Shown: piece after piece, positions 25,184 to 34,263 of the stretch | How positions within the stretch are numbered: the stretch's first letter is position 1 | How the letters are laid out: every line of letters starts with the position of its first letter | Origin: Bacillus sp. Xin1 | GTDB lineage: Bacteria; Bacillota; Bacilli; Bacillales; Bacillaceae_G | Reading direction: 5' to 3' | Assembly: GCF_013314535.1 (NCBI RefSeq) | Contig: NZ_JABUAE010000025.1 | Span: forward strand, 1 to 64,000 | DNA length: 64,000 nucleotides | Position numbers and translations under genes: made by a program | Notes under the pieces: generated by a model | Database searches by the model: none | Seen by the model: the letters and a program-made list of their open reading frames with translations, nothing else | Told to the model about the DNA's origin: nothing

Positions 25184-25645
25184 TTATTTTGTATTTTCTG
25201 CCTTTTCCAACTGTGTAAGAACAAGTCCGTCAGGTAAAATAATATCTGTTACTTCAATGAATCCGTGTTTTTTATATAGAGAAAGTGCAGGGATGTTTGC
25301 TTTCCCTGTTTGTACAATATATTTCTTTGTATCAGGGGATATGCTAAATAAATGAAGGAGTAACTTTGTTGCAATTCCTCTATGAAAATAGTCAGGAGAT
25401 ATAACTAGGCGATGAATATCAATAATTGTCCCTTCATTTACAAAAGAGATAAAACCTATTAGTTTATTTTCAAAGATGTAGCCATAAAAGGTCTCATTAC
25501 AATTTTGAATGTCTTCCACAGTATCGTATAAACGTGGGATTGCTGTGCTGTTAATGTACTTTGCTTCAATTTTATAAGCAGGAATTTGGATCGCTAAAAT
25601 AGCTGATGCTACTTTAATAGAAGTAGGTGGAATTTTACGAATCAT
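25184..25645 (-). CDS. GNAT-family acetyltransferase
   Basis: 153 aa. RLVISPDYFHRGIATKLLLH is the acetyl-CoA loop (H-R-G-I-A), followed by YIVQTGKANIPALSLYKKHG and FIEVTDIILPDGLVL. AAGGAG precedes the ATG. Located upstream of, but transcribed separately from, the c-di-AMP riboswitch unit. Confidence 0.87.
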   Translation of the reverse strand: MIRKIPPTSIKVASAILAIQIPAYKIEAKYINSTAIPRLYDTVEDIQNCNETFYGYIFENKLIGFISFVNEGTIIDIHRLVISPDYFHRGIATKLLLHLFSISPDTKKYIVQTGKANIPALSLYKKHGFIEVTDIILPDGLVLTQLEKAENTK

Positions 25646-25772
25646 TAGCTAATCTCCTTTTTGTATGTTAAATTTTATCTTGAGATAAGAAAAAATATGT
25701 GTTAAACATTGATATAATTATTGTTTAAAGTGTGATAAAAATATATTTATATAACATTAATCGCTATGAAAT

Positions 25773-25802
25773 TTGACAAATTTTAGCTCTCTTGGATACA
25801 AT
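25773..25802 (+). promoter_or_regulatory. SigA promoter of a terminator-ended leader
   Basis: TTGACA (25773-25778), 18 bp, TACAAT (25797-25802). Transcription would begin near 25809 and run into the terminator at 25958-25980 before reaching the transporter gene. Confidence 0.65.
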
Positions 25803-25957
25803 GTATGTACATGAATTTCGTGATATGATAGTAACTCTCCTGTTATGAATGGCTGTCATTCAATGAGAAATGATAAGGTGCAAGTAATGAACTAAGGGTG
25901 TGTATAACTTTTCTATTGGATCACAAATGAATAGAAATATATTACTGATTGTTTCAT

Positions 25958-25980
25958 AAAGCCCTTTTCAAGGGCTTTTC
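25958..25980 (+). terminator. Terminator directly upstream of the AI-2E-type transporter gene
   Basis: AAAGCCCTT (25958-25966) and AAGGGCTTT (25970-25978) followed by TC. It lies 20 bp before the ribosome binding site, so it is either an attenuator or the end of a ~170-nt small RNA. Confidence 0.65.
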
Positions 25981-26001
25981 ATACTTAGAGAGGTGGTATA
26001 T

Positions 26002-27123
26002 TTGGAGAAAGTCAATTTACGAAAAAGAGATAAACTGAAAAAGTTTTTTAAAGAACAAAATTATTTAGCGGTGCTACTTGGATTTGCTTTACTGTTTGTG
26101 AATATATTACTACTAACAAAAATTTCGTTTGTATTTACACCCTTCATTGTCTTTTTAAAAACAATCTTTTTTCCAGTGTTGTTAGCTGGGGTACTATTTT
26201 ATATTTTACATCCATTGGTTTCGCTTTTAGAAAGAAAAGGTGTTTCTAGAATTATTTCCATTGCCTCTATATACATACTTGTAATCGGGTTGTTTGTTTT
26301 TCTTGTTGTGACAGTGATTCCGATTATTAAAGATCAAGTAAATGCGTTAATAGATAACTTGCCATATTTCGGTCATGAAATTGAGAGGGCAGCACGTAGA
26401 TTCGGAGAAAGTAATATAATTGGAAAGATTCAAGATAGCTTAAATATTGATGTAGGTAGTATCGTAAAAGATTCTACAATGAACTTTACAAATTCGCTAT
26501 CATCAGTGACTGGGAATGTAACTGGATTCTTAAGTACACTTACAGAAGTCGTGCTTACATTTGTAATGGTACCTTTTATATTATTCTATCTTTTAAAAGA
26601 TGGAGAGAAATTACCAAAGTACTTTTTAAGGATTATTTCAGAACAAAGACAACCTGCTGCTAAGCTTATATTAGATGATATGCATTACGCCATTAGCTCA
26701 TATATTAGAGGGCAAATTATTGTTAGTTTGTTTATTGGGATTATGTTATTAATCGGTTATTTTATTATTGGGATTAAATATGCGGTCTTACTTGCTGTTT
26801 TAGCGATGATTGTAAACGTAGTACCTTATGTAGGACCGATTATTGCGATTACACCGGCTTTAATTATTGCTTTTATTGATTCACCAGCAATGATTCTAAA
26901 AGTTATTATTGTGATGATGATTGTACAATTAGCAGAAGGGAAGTTTATTTCACCACAAGTCATGGGTAAAAAATTAGACATTCACCCAATTACGATTATC
27001 TTTATTATTTTAACAGCAGGTAATCTATTTGGAATTATGGGGATTATTTTAGCGATTCCAGGTTATGCGATTTTAAAAGTGCTTGTTACACATGGGTATA
27101 GATTTATTAAACTGAACACTTAA
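26002..27123 (+). CDS. AI-2E family transporter
   Basis: About 373 aa. Around eight membrane helices; typical blocks are LLAGVLFYILHPLVSLLERK, FILFYLLKDGEKLP, ISSYIRGQIIVSLFIGIMLL and NVVPYVGPIIAITPALIIAF, and the C-terminal QLAEGKFISPQVMGKKLDIH. The family includes AI-2 exporters and Na+/H+ antiporters; the substrate is not inferable. TTG 26002 fits AGAGGTGG better than the in-frame GTG 25993, which overlaps it. Confidence 0.9.
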   Translation: MEKVNLRKRDKLKKFFKEQNYLAVLLGFALLFVNILLLTKISFVFTPFIVFLKTIFFPVLLAGVLFYILHPLVSLLERKGVSRIISIASIYILVIGLFVFLVVTVIPIIKDQVNALIDNLPYFGHEIERAARRFGESNIIGKIQDSLNIDVGSIVKDSTMNFTNSLSSVTGNVTGFLSTLTEVVLTFVMVPFILFYLLKDGEKLPKYFLRIISEQRQPAAKLILDDMHYAISSYIRGQIIVSLFIGIMLLIGYFIIGIKYAVLLAVLAMIVNVVPYVGPIIAITPALIIAFIDSPAMILKVIIVMMIVQLAEGKFISPQVMGKKLDIHPITIIFIILTAGNLFGIMGIILAIPGYAILKVLVTHGYRFIKLNT

Positions 27124-27125
27124 AA

Positions 27126-27167
27126 AGAGGAGCTAAAACAGAAATTTTCTGCTTTAGTTCTTTTTTT
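27126..27167 (+). terminator. Rho-independent terminator
   Basis: GAGCTAAAaCAGA AATT TTCTGcTTTAGTTC with a long T run right after the transporter stop. Confidence 0.8.
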
Positions 27168-27249
27168 CATTTTCTCATTTGTAAGCCTTTGAATAAATAG
27201 AAAATTTACGTTTATCAGAAAAATAAATGTGATAAAATGTAAAAAATGA

Positions 27250-27482
27250 ACAAAAAGCGATGATAGAGAAGAGTACATATTCAGAACTTCGCAGAGAGCT
27301 GATGGTTGGTGGGAATCAGTAAGGGATGAACATGGAATGGACTCTGGAGCTTCTAGCTGAAATGAGTAGGCTAAGACGATTTGCTTCGCGTTAAAGAGGC
27401 ATCAAGTGAGCTATAATTGTAGCTAATAAAGGTGGTACCGCGGGAGTCTCTCGTCCTTTTCTAGGATGAGAGGCTCTTTTAT
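27250..27482 (+). promoter_or_regulatory. T-box leader (tryptophan specific)
   Basis: AAAGGTGGTACCGCG at about 27429-27443 is the conserved T-box sequence that pairs with uncharged tRNA. A terminator with GAGTCTCTCGTCC / GGATGAGAGGCTC and T run follows. In stem I, GAATGGAC offers the specifier UGG (27338-27340), matching tRNA-Trp. It directly precedes trpS, so low charging of tRNA-Trp induces the synthetase. Confidence 0.93.
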
Positions 27483-27503
27483 TTGTAGAAAGAAGGAGTT
27501 AGT

Positions 27504-28502
27504 ATGAGTGAGAAAATAATGTTAACAGGGATTAAGCCAACTGGCCATCCGCATTTAGGGAATTATATTGGGGCGATTAAACCTGCGTTAAACATGTCTA
27601 AAAAGAAAGACGGAAAAGCACTGTATTTTATAGCAGATTACCATGCATTAAACGCCATGCAAGATCCTAAGCTGTTTTGTGATTATACAAAAGAGGTCGC
27701 TGCAACATGGCTAGCATTAGGACTTGGAGAAGATGTTATCTTTTATCGACAAACGGAAGTTCCAGAAATTTTAGAACTAGCATGGATTTTAGCTTGTCTG
27801 ACTCCAAAAGGCCTTATGAATCGAGCTCATGCTTATAAAGCAAAGATAGAACAAAATAAGGAGACAGGTGTTGATATTGATACAGGTGTCAATATGGGAT
27901 TATATACGTATCCAATATTAATGGCTGCAGATATATTGTTATTTCAGTCTAGCCATGTACCTGTTGGAAAAGATCAAATTCAACATATTGAAATTGCTCG
28001 GGATATTGCGACGTATTTTAATCATACTTTCGGAGAGACGTTTACACTTCCTGAGTATGTAGTGCAAGAAGAGGGGGCTATTTTGCCAGGACTTGATGGA
28101 CGAAAGATGAGCAAAAGTTATGGGAATGTGATACCGCTATTTGCAGAATCCGAAAAGCTTAAAAAGTTAATTTTTAAAATTAAAACTGATTCTTCCCTGC
28201 CTTATGAATCGAAAGAACCTGAGACGTTATTTATGATATATAAGGAATTTGCCACAGAGGAAGAAACAAAAAGCTTGCGAGAGCAGTACAAAACAGGCAT
28301 TGGTTGGGGAGATGTAAAGAAAGAACTATTTCGCGTTGTAAACAGAGAATTAGAAGAACCAAGGGAAAAGTATGAGGGATATATGAATGAGCCACACTTA
28401 TTGTATGAGGCTTTAGAAAAAGGTGCGGAGCGAGCGAGAGAAATCGCGAAGGTGAATTTAGCTGAAATCAAAAAGAGGATTGGATATGAGAGGGAACGAT
28501 AA
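27504..28502 (+). CDS. trpS: Tryptophanyl-tRNA synthetase
   Basis: 332 aa class Ic aminoacyl-tRNA synthetase. TGHPHLGNYIG contains the HIGH-type motif and LDGRKMSKSYGN the KMSKS loop. Length and motifs are complete. AAGGAG precedes ATG 27504. Controlled by the T-box immediately upstream. Confidence 0.97.
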   Translation: MSEKIMLTGIKPTGHPHLGNYIGAIKPALNMSKKKDGKALYFIADYHALNAMQDPKLFCDYTKEVAATWLALGLGEDVIFYRQTEVPEILELAWILACLTPKGLMNRAHAYKAKIEQNKETGVDIDTGVNMGLYTYPILMAADILLFQSSHVPVGKDQIQHIEIARDIATYFNHTFGETFTLPEYVVQEEGAILPGLDGRKMSKSYGNVIPLFAESEKLKKLIFKIKTDSSLPYESKEPETLFMIYKEFATEEETKSLREQYKTGIGWGDVKKELFRVVNRELEEPREKYEGYMNEPHLLYEALEKGAERAREIAKVNLAEIKKRIGYERER

Positions 28503-28516
28503 GCGTTCCCTTATTT
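28492..28516. terminator. Terminator between convergent trpS and NUDIX genes
   Basis: GGGAACG (28492-28498) and CGTTCCC (28504-28510), followed by TTATTTTT on the plus strand. Confidence 0.7.
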
Positions 28517-28978
28517 TTCTGTATTCATTGTAACGGATTGCTGAAATTGATCAATAATCATTTTAGGTACAGCACCAATATTATGTGGGAGTGCATGCAA
28601 TGGGAAAAAAAGCAATTCTTTTGATTCATTACGGTCACATTGCAACTCACCTTCATAATTTCGGCAAATATAAACTACCATGACACCATATACTTGATCG
28701 CCGTTTGGATATATTTGAAACAAGTTTGGTCCTGAAAAGGTGTGAAATAGTTCTAAATCTTTTACGATAAGTCCTGTTTCTTCAAATGTTTCTCGTTTTG
28801 CAGCTTCTTCTAATGTTTCTCCATATTCAAGAGCACCACCAATAATGCCCCACATATTGAAATCAGTGCGAAGCTGAAGTAATATTTCATTTTGTTTATT
28901 TAAAACGATTACGTGTGAACCAGTTATGATAAGCGGATGGTTCCCTACAAGTTTTCGCATGTCTTCGAGATATCCCAT
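28511..28978 (-). CDS. NUDIX hydrolase
   Basis: 155 aa from ATG 28978 (AAGGAG upstream). GGALEYGETLEEAAKRETFE followed by ETGL is the full Nudix box. WGIIGGALEYGE and LQLRTDFNMW are typical of the ADP-ribose/nucleotide-derivative pyrophosphatases. Precise substrate unknown. Lies 17 bp after the DUF2785 gene; co-transcription is likely. Confidence 0.9.
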   Translation of the reverse strand: MGYLEDMRKLVGNHPLIITGSHVIVLNKQNEILLQLRTDFNMWGIIGGALEYGETLEEAAKRETFEETGLIVKDLELFHTFSGPNLFQIYPNGDQVYGVMVVYICRNYEGELQCDRNESKELLFFPLHALPHNIGAVPKMIIDQFQQSVTMNTEK

Positions 28979-28995
28979 TTTTTTCTCCTTTATTA

Positions 28996-29835
28996 TTAAC
29001 AATACTTCGGTAATTCCCTCAACATTTTTTCAGCTCGATTTGCTACAGAAGTAAGGTTAGGGTCTATTTTTGCTCTGAAAAACAAGGTGCGTAAAAATGT
29101 TTTTACATTTGCACATAATATAAAGTATTCATGACAAGAAAGTCTAATTTTTAACTGTGTTAAACGTTTTATTTTTTTATAAATAATCGAAAAAAGTTGA
29201 TCCCTTGGAAAGTCATAATAAAGCATAGATAAGAGGGGAGTTGCAATTCGTTCATCTTCATTATTATGATATACGGTAGAGTAAATGAAGATTTTGTTTA
29301 ATAAGCAATGAGCAATCTCTTCATAACAGGAACAGGTAATATGTGCACTGTGTACCAGTTCGTTAAAGGCATCGGATGCATGGGCAACGCTATGAGCCCA
29401 GCCTTTATCTTGTACATATCCACGATAATCTATTTCAAGATTCATATATGTAATAAGCTTTTCTTTTATGTTTTGCACAGTTTCTTGTAATAAGAAAGAG
29501 TGAGAATTATCGAACTGTATAATGAGTCCTATTAATAAAGTGGTATAAGAACGAGTGAAAACTCCATCTGTATTGGGAGAGGAGATTTCTTGATATAAGT
29601 AATCGTCACTTAGACAGGTCGTTAACAGAGTTTCTAAGTTATCATGGGATAGAAATTCATTTTGAATAAAATGTGCAAAACATTTATATATTAGTTGGTC
29701 ACGTACATAGCTATCGGTCGTTCCAATATGCCCAATCATATGGGAACTTAACGCATTAAGATCGATGTTCTGCATCTGTGTATAGTCATTTTGCTGAATG
29801 AGCTCCAATTGTTGTTGCAATGCAATGATATCCAA
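28996..29835 (-). CDS. DUF2785 protein
   Basis: 279 aa. Starts at TTG 29835, eight bases after GAGGAGG; a longer reading to 30051 has no site and different composition. Helical, with DYRGYVQDKGWAHSVAHASD as the most family-like motif and HSAHITCSCYEEIAHCLLNK. I recognise it as the DUF2785 type; biochemical function is unknown. Confidence 0.8.
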   Translation of the reverse strand: MDIIALQQQLELIQQNDYTQMQNIDLNALSSHMIGHIGTTDSYVRDQLIYKCFAHFIQNEFLSHDNLETLLTTCLSDDYLYQEISSPNTDGVFTRSYTTLLIGLIIQFDNSHSFLLQETVQNIKEKLITYMNLEIDYRGYVQDKGWAHSVAHASDAFNELVHSAHITCSCYEEIAHCLLNKIFIYSTVYHNNEDERIATPLLSMLYYDFPRDQLFSIIYKKIKRLTQLKIRLSCHEYFILCANVKTFLRTLFFRAKIDPNLTSVANRAEKMLRELPKYC

Positions 29836-29962
29836 AGTTGCGCCTCCTCTATGCTTTCGTAATGCATTGTTTCCTAGTATTCTATATATTCGAAGACAAT
29901 CCTGCTCATGCAAGGATAAATAATAAGCTCTTCCGAAGTAGTTAACAGGGAGGGGGCTTAAT

Positions 29963-30796
29963 ATGCTAAAACAAAGGCTTAAACATATGATTGCATTATA
30001 CCCAGCTATATTATTTGATGGATGGCATGTTGAAAATGTATCGGAGCGCACGGAAGGGGAGAGATGGGAGACACTTTGGTTTCAAGTTTTTACAACAACG
30101 GGAATGTTTCGGGTAAAAGAATTTTTTCTTGATATAATGGAGCCGACATTTCCTGATAGCTGCATTTATCAAGCGCAAGGTGAATGTTTTCAGTATAATC
30201 ATCTTGTATATTGGAGGGGATTAAATTATAAAGGGAAAGTCAGTTATGTCATCTCTAAATGGAAAGCACAAGTTGAAATTTCGATTGATGAAGGATTCGT
30301 GCAGCAACAAGAAATGGAACAGTTTTTAGAAGGTTTGCAGCCATTAGATCTAGAAAAAGCAAAAAAACAAGTAAATAAGCCGTTTCATCAATTAAGTTTT
30401 CAAGCAAGAGTACAAATTGATGGTGAAATAAGCAGGTGCAGTAAATGGTATTCACCAAATGAAGTGCAATTTGAATTGTTACCAATTACAACACCAGATG
30501 ATTGGCGGCTTGAATCGGTTGGTTTTGGAGATGACGAAGTACAATATGTGTACTGGGATAAAAAGAACCAACTATATGCACTTTGGGCGTGTCTTCATTC
30601 AAAGTGTAGTTATTATCCAGTATCGCCCTGGACTGGAAATTATAGCCTAGTGCAAGTGCTAAATGGATTAGAGTTTTATACTCATCCTCAGCGTGGTACA
30701 GTCGTATACCAAGATTTAGGTGACAAGCAGATCGCCTATGTATTTCGCGGTATTCCGTGTACAACACTTGCAAAAGTACAAGAAATTTTTTCTTAA
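29963..30796 (+). CDS. Hypothetical protein
   Basis: 277 aa from ATG 29963 (GGGAGGGGG upstream). No signal peptide, no membrane segments, no catalytic motif that I recognise. Rich in Trp/Tyr with repeated beta-strand-like blocks (CIYQAQGECFQYNHLVYWRG, VSYVISKWKAQVEISIDEGF, LEFYTHPQRGTVVYQDLGDK). Divergent from the DUF2785/NUDIX operon. Confidence 0.75.
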   Translation: MLKQRLKHMIALYPAILFDGWHVENVSERTEGERWETLWFQVFTTTGMFRVKEFFLDIMEPTFPDSCIYQAQGECFQYNHLVYWRGLNYKGKVSYVISKWKAQVEISIDEGFVQQQEMEQFLEGLQPLDLEKAKKQVNKPFHQLSFQARVQIDGEISRCSKWYSPNEVQFELLPITTPDDWRLESVGFGDDEVQYVYWDKKNQLYALWACLHSKCSYYPVSPWTGNYSLVQVLNGLEFYTHPQRGTVVYQDLGDKQIAYVFRGIPCTTLAKVQEIFS

Positions 30797-30919
30797 TTTC
30801 AAAGAATAGACAAAAGAATGTCATAAATATAGTCACGACAGAACCAGTATATTTATAATACAATAAAATAGAGTATCGCTTCATTTATGGGAATATATAA
30901 AGAAAGTATTGGTGAAATT

Positions 30920-31942
30920 ATGACAAAACAAAAAAGCTGGTTACAAGCAAGTATAGAACGAGATCAAGATAATAAGTTACATATAGTATGGGAAGATGGA
31001 GTAGGAGAAGTTTCGATTTATTGGAGTACTACATCAGAACAAATTGAGGAGAATGGAGAGTTTTTATTAAAAGTATCAGGTCAATCATCGTGTACGATAG
31101 AAGATCCAAATTCAAAAGCGCGTCCATATTTCCGATTAATAGCAAGTAATGGACAAGCTGTGACTGTAGCAGAACGCAGGTTGCCATTACAAGGAGCGTT
31201 TAATTTCCGCGATTTAGGTGGTTATGAAACAAGTGATGGCCATAAAGTAAAGTGGGGGAAATTATATCGCTCAGAAGAATTAGCAGGATTAACAGAATGG
31301 GATATTGCTTATTTAGAGCAATCTGGTTTAAAACTAATTTGTGATTATCGAACAGATTTTGAAGTGACACATAAACCGAATCCAAGCATTGCTAGTGCCC
31401 GGCAAGTGTGTTTACCAGTCATGCAAGATATAGCAAAAGATCTAAATATTAATGAGTTTTTCCAAGTCGGGGATTTATCAATGCTTGGAAAACCAGGTGA
31501 GTATTTAGTGAAAATGAATAAAGGCTTTGTAGAGGGAAATGAAGCATTTGTACGTTTTCTACAGCTCGCTCAAGAACCGGAAAATTTACCGCTAGTTAAT
31601 CATTGTACAGCTGGGAAGGATCGAACAGGATTTGGTTCAGCGCTATTATTACTTCTTCTTGGTGTTCCAGAAGAAACAGTGATGCAAGACTATTTATTAA
31701 GTAATGGATTTCGTGAAAAGTTAAATCAAAAAATGATGGCCTTTTTAGGTGCGAAGCTGCAAAATGAGGAAAGTAAAGAAATATTAGGAGCTATGTTTGA
31801 AGCTCGTGCGGAGTATTTACAAGCTGCAATTGACGAAATAAAACGTGCATTCGGCAGTATTGAAAACTATGCTGAAACAGGGCTTGGTTTTACAAAATAC
31901 CAATTAGAAAATATGAAAGCATTGTTATTAGAAGAGAAGTAA
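30920..31942 (+). CDS. Tyrosine-protein phosphatase (Y_phosphatase3 type)
   Basis: About 340 aa. NHCTAGKDRTGFGSALLLLL is the C-x5-R-type P-loop (HCTAGKDRTG). FNFRDLGGYETSDGHKVKWG and KLYRSEELAGLT are characteristic of this family. The N-terminal ~100 aa form a beta domain (VEDGVGEVSIYWSTTSEQ-like). I prefer ATG 30920 over 30887, as neither has a strong site but the former matches the usual family start. Could act on phosphotyrosine or phosphoinositide-like substrates. Confidence 0.88.
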   Translation: MTKQKSWLQASIERDQDNKLHIVWEDGVGEVSIYWSTTSEQIEENGEFLLKVSGQSSCTIEDPNSKARPYFRLIASNGQAVTVAERRLPLQGAFNFRDLGGYETSDGHKVKWGKLYRSEELAGLTEWDIAYLEQSGLKLICDYRTDFEVTHKPNPSIASARQVCLPVMQDIAKDLNINEFFQVGDLSMLGKPGEYLVKMNKGFVEGNEAFVRFLQLAQEPENLPLVNHCTAGKDRTGFGSALLLLLLGVPEETVMQDYLLSNGFREKLNQKMMAFLGAKLQNEESKEILGAMFEARAEYLQAAIDEIKRAFGSIENYAETGLGFTKYQLENMKALLLEEK

Positions 31943-31944
31943 TC

Positions 31945-31983
31945 AAACAATCCTGTATTATGCCAGTAATACAGGATTGTTTT
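31945..31983 (+). terminator. Rho-independent terminator
   Basis: AAACAATCCTGTATT (31945-31959) and AATACAGGATTGTTT (31968-31982), perfect 15-bp arms. A 60-bp repeat follows immediately. Confidence 0.9.
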
Positions 31984-32043
31984 TATCATTTTAACCGATT
32001 CATCCCCCTCCCCTAAACGAAGTGAAGGTGGGGGTAGTTCAAT
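31983..32043 (+). repeat. Dispersed ~60-bp repeat, copy 1 (IS605-end-like)
   Basis: TTATCATTTTAACCGA, then CCCCCTCCCCTAAACGAAGT, GAAGGTGGGGGTAGTTCAAT. Copies occur at 42055-42115 (inverse) and 49338-49398. The central CCCCCTCC / GGTGGGGG can fold. The closing GTAGTTCAA resembles, from memory, right ends of IS605/TnpB elements. Confidence 0.8.
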
Positions 32044-32071
32044 AATTAGCAGATGAGTAATGGAGGAAACT

Positions 32072-32779
32072 ATGAAATACAAAGTTATATTCTTCGATGT
32101 GGATGATACATTATTGGACTTTAGTATGTCAGAAAAAAATGCATTACATAAAGTTTTTGAAGAGTTTGGATTACCTACGGGGGAAGTGGATTATAGAAAC
32201 AGCTATAAAGAGATTAGTAAAGTATTATGGAGAGACTTAGAACAGGGAACTACCACTTTATCAGAATTGGGAGTAGAGAGGTTTAGAAGGTTGTTTTTTG
32301 AACATAATTTAGAGATTGACGCGGCTACATTTAACCGTGCATATCTTACATACTTGGGAAAAGAAGTACATCTTGTACCGGGAGCTGTAGACTTGTTCAA
32401 CCGTCTTACGGGGTGCAGGCTAGCTATTATAACAAATGGATTTACTGATGTGCAAAAAAACAGAATAGAGGAATCTCCTCTTCGTAATACTTTTGAGCAT
32501 CTTATCATTTCAGAAGAAGCTGGGTTTCAGAAGCCGGACCGAGGTGTTTTCGAATATGCATTTTCTAAGTTGAAGATTACTGATAAAACGGAAGTGTTAA
32601 TTGTAGGAGATTCTTTAACTTCTGATATCCAAGGAGGAATAAATTACGGGATTGATACTTGTTGGTTTAATCCAAATGGTAAAGAGAATCATATAAGTAT
32701 TCAACCAACATATGAAATTCGTAAGTTAACTGAGATTATAGGGATTGTAAGAAAGGCTGTGGGAACTGAGGGATTTTGA
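32072..32779 (+). CDS. HAD-family nucleotidase (YjjG-like)
   Basis: 235 aa from ATG 32072, six bases after GGAGG. FFDVDDTLLDF is HAD motif I (DxDxT), IITNGFTDVQKNRI motif II, FQKPDRGVFEYA motif III (Lys) and VLIVGDSLTSDIQGGINYGI motif IV. The noncanonical pyrimidine nucleotidase (YjjG) branch fits the C1 cap sequence and length. Such enzymes clear modified nucleotides or phosphosugars. Confidence 0.9.
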   Translation: MKYKVIFFDVDDTLLDFSMSEKNALHKVFEEFGLPTGEVDYRNSYKEISKVLWRDLEQGTTTLSELGVERFRRLFFEHNLEIDAATFNRAYLTYLGKEVHLVPGAVDLFNRLTGCRLAIITNGFTDVQKNRIEESPLRNTFEHLIISEEAGFQKPDRGVFEYAFSKLKITDKTEVLIVGDSLTSDIQGGINYGIDTCWFNPNGKENHISIQPTYEIRKLTEIIGIVRKAVGTEGF

Positions 32780-32844
32780 ATAAGTGCTTTCTCTATCTTT
32801 TTGATTACATAGGAGTTACTCTTAACAATCCATATAAATCTTAC

Positions 32845-32882
32845 AAAAAATCCCTCTCTATAATAAGAGGAGGGATTTTTTG
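32845..32882 (+). terminator. Rho-independent terminator
   Basis: AAAAAATCCCTC (32845-32856) and GAGGGATTTTTT (32870-32881). Confidence 0.85.
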
Positions 32883-32886
32883 TAGA

Positions 32887-32999
32887 CTATTTTTCATTAA
32901 AAATAAATATCTCATCAATGGAAGTATTCAATGTTTTCGCAATGTCATGGGCCAGTTGTAAAGAAGGATTATACCTTCCTTTCTCTATGAATGAATTTT
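32887..32999 (-). pseudogene. XRE regulator remnant (C-terminal part only)
   Basis: On the minus strand the frame reads [20 protein letters not shown], then [16 protein letters not shown] and a stop. This is the end of a Cro/CI-type HTH domain. The N-terminal helices and the start are missing; a TAA in frame lies directly upstream. It sits divergently next to a small membrane gene, the usual partner of such regulators. Confidence 0.75.
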
Positions 33000-33101
33000 A
33001 ATTATATATTTAATTAAAATTCAGAAAAATGATAATATTCTTAGGTTATCAACAGTAAAAATATCGTAAAATGGTTGCAAGAGGAAGGGAGGGGGGAACG
33101 T

Positions 33102-33296
33102 ATGATCAAGTGGATGTTAATTATGTTAATGATTGTGGCGGTAATAGTTGTTGGAACAATAGTAGTTGGGAAAAATGGAGATGAAAATTATAGTAAAGCA
33201 ACGAAAAGTAATATTACAAGGCTTACAATGATTTATCTTTTATTAGCAGTGGTTTTAATTGTTGGACTAGGTTTATATATCTATTTTAATGGTTAA
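33102..33296 (+). CDS. Small two-helix membrane protein
   Basis: 64 aa from ATG 33102 with a very strong GGGAGGGGGG. Two membrane segments: WMLIMLMIVAVIVVGTIVVG and MIYLLLAVVLIVGLGLYIYF. A polar loop lies between them. Possibly once regulated by the now truncated XRE gene at 32887-32999. Function unknown. Confidence 0.75.
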   Translation: MIKWMLIMLMIVAVIVVGTIVVGKNGDENYSKATKSNITRLTMIYLLLAVVLIVGLGLYIYFNG

Positions 33297-33537
33297 AGAT
33301 ATGTACAGATTGAAACACTGATATAAAACGAGAGCGTTTGTTTTTACGTAGAAGCGGTTTTAGCCAAATATTATGTGAAATGATTGGAAAATCAAAATGA
33401 ATATGGACAATAACCTTTCTCAATAAACTGATACATTTTGTTGATCTGTTTAATCTGAAAAATACAAAAATCTAAAAATAGAAGTATGCTATAATAGAGA
33501 TATAGTTTATTGGTAATTGAGGAAAGGATTGGATAAA

Positions 33538-34263
33538 ATGATTGAAATTGTGAATGTATCAAAGAGTTATAATGGTTCGTCATATGCAGTAAAAGATTTA
33601 AGTTTAACAGTACCAAGCGGAGAGATTTTTGGATTCTTAGGTCCAAATGGTGCTGGGAAATCGACAACGATTAAAATGGCAACAGGTATTCATGCGATAG
33701 ATAAAGGAACAATTTCGATCAATGGAAAAGATGTGACAAAGGAACCTTTAGAAGCAAAGAAAACATTTGGGTATGTACCAGATAGTCCAGATATGTTTTT
33801 AAGATTAAAAGGAATCGAGTATTTAAACTTTATGGCGGATATGTACGAGGTTCCCAATGAAATTAGACAGGATCAAATTCAATCGTTGACTAAGAGATTT
33901 GATCTTTATAATGCTTTGTCGGATCAAATTCAAAGTTATTCACACGGAATGAGACAGAAGATTATTATTATTGGTGTACTGCTGCATGATCCAGACGTAT
34001 GGATTTTAGATGAACCAATGACAGGGCTTGATCCAAAGTCAGCGTTTATTTTAAAACAGATGATGAGAGAGCATGCAGATAAAGGGAAAACAGTATTTTT
34101 CTCAACACACGTGCTTGAAGTAGCAGAGAAATTATGTGATCGAGTTGCGATTATTAATAAGGGGAATTTACAGTTCCAAGGAAATTTAAATGAAATGAGA
34201 GATCATTTTAAATCCAATGAATCACTTGAGAAAATGTTCTTGGAGATGACTGGAAATGAATAA
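33538..34263 (+). CDS. ABC transporter ATP-binding protein
   Basis: 241 aa from ATG 33538 (GAAAGGAT upstream). Walker A GPNGAGKST, a divergent signature YSHGMRQK, Walker B VWILDEPMTGLDP and switch His in FFSTHVLEVAEKL. Belongs to the ABC-2 exporter ATPases. Overlaps the permease gene by 8 bp, so the pair is translationally coupled. An extended -10 promoter TGCTATAAT lies at about 33488. Confidence 0.93.
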   Translation: MIEIVNVSKSYNGSSYAVKDLSLTVPSGEIFGFLGPNGAGKSTTIKMATGIHAIDKGTISINGKDVTKEPLEAKKTFGYVPDSPDMFLRLKGIEYLNFMADMYEVPNEIRQDQIQSLTKRFDLYNALSDQIQSYSHGMRQKIIIIGVLLHDPDVWILDEPMTGLDPKSAFILKQMMREHADKGKTVFFSTHVLEVAEKLCDRVAIINKGNLQFQGNLNEMRDHFKSNESLEKMFLEMTGNE

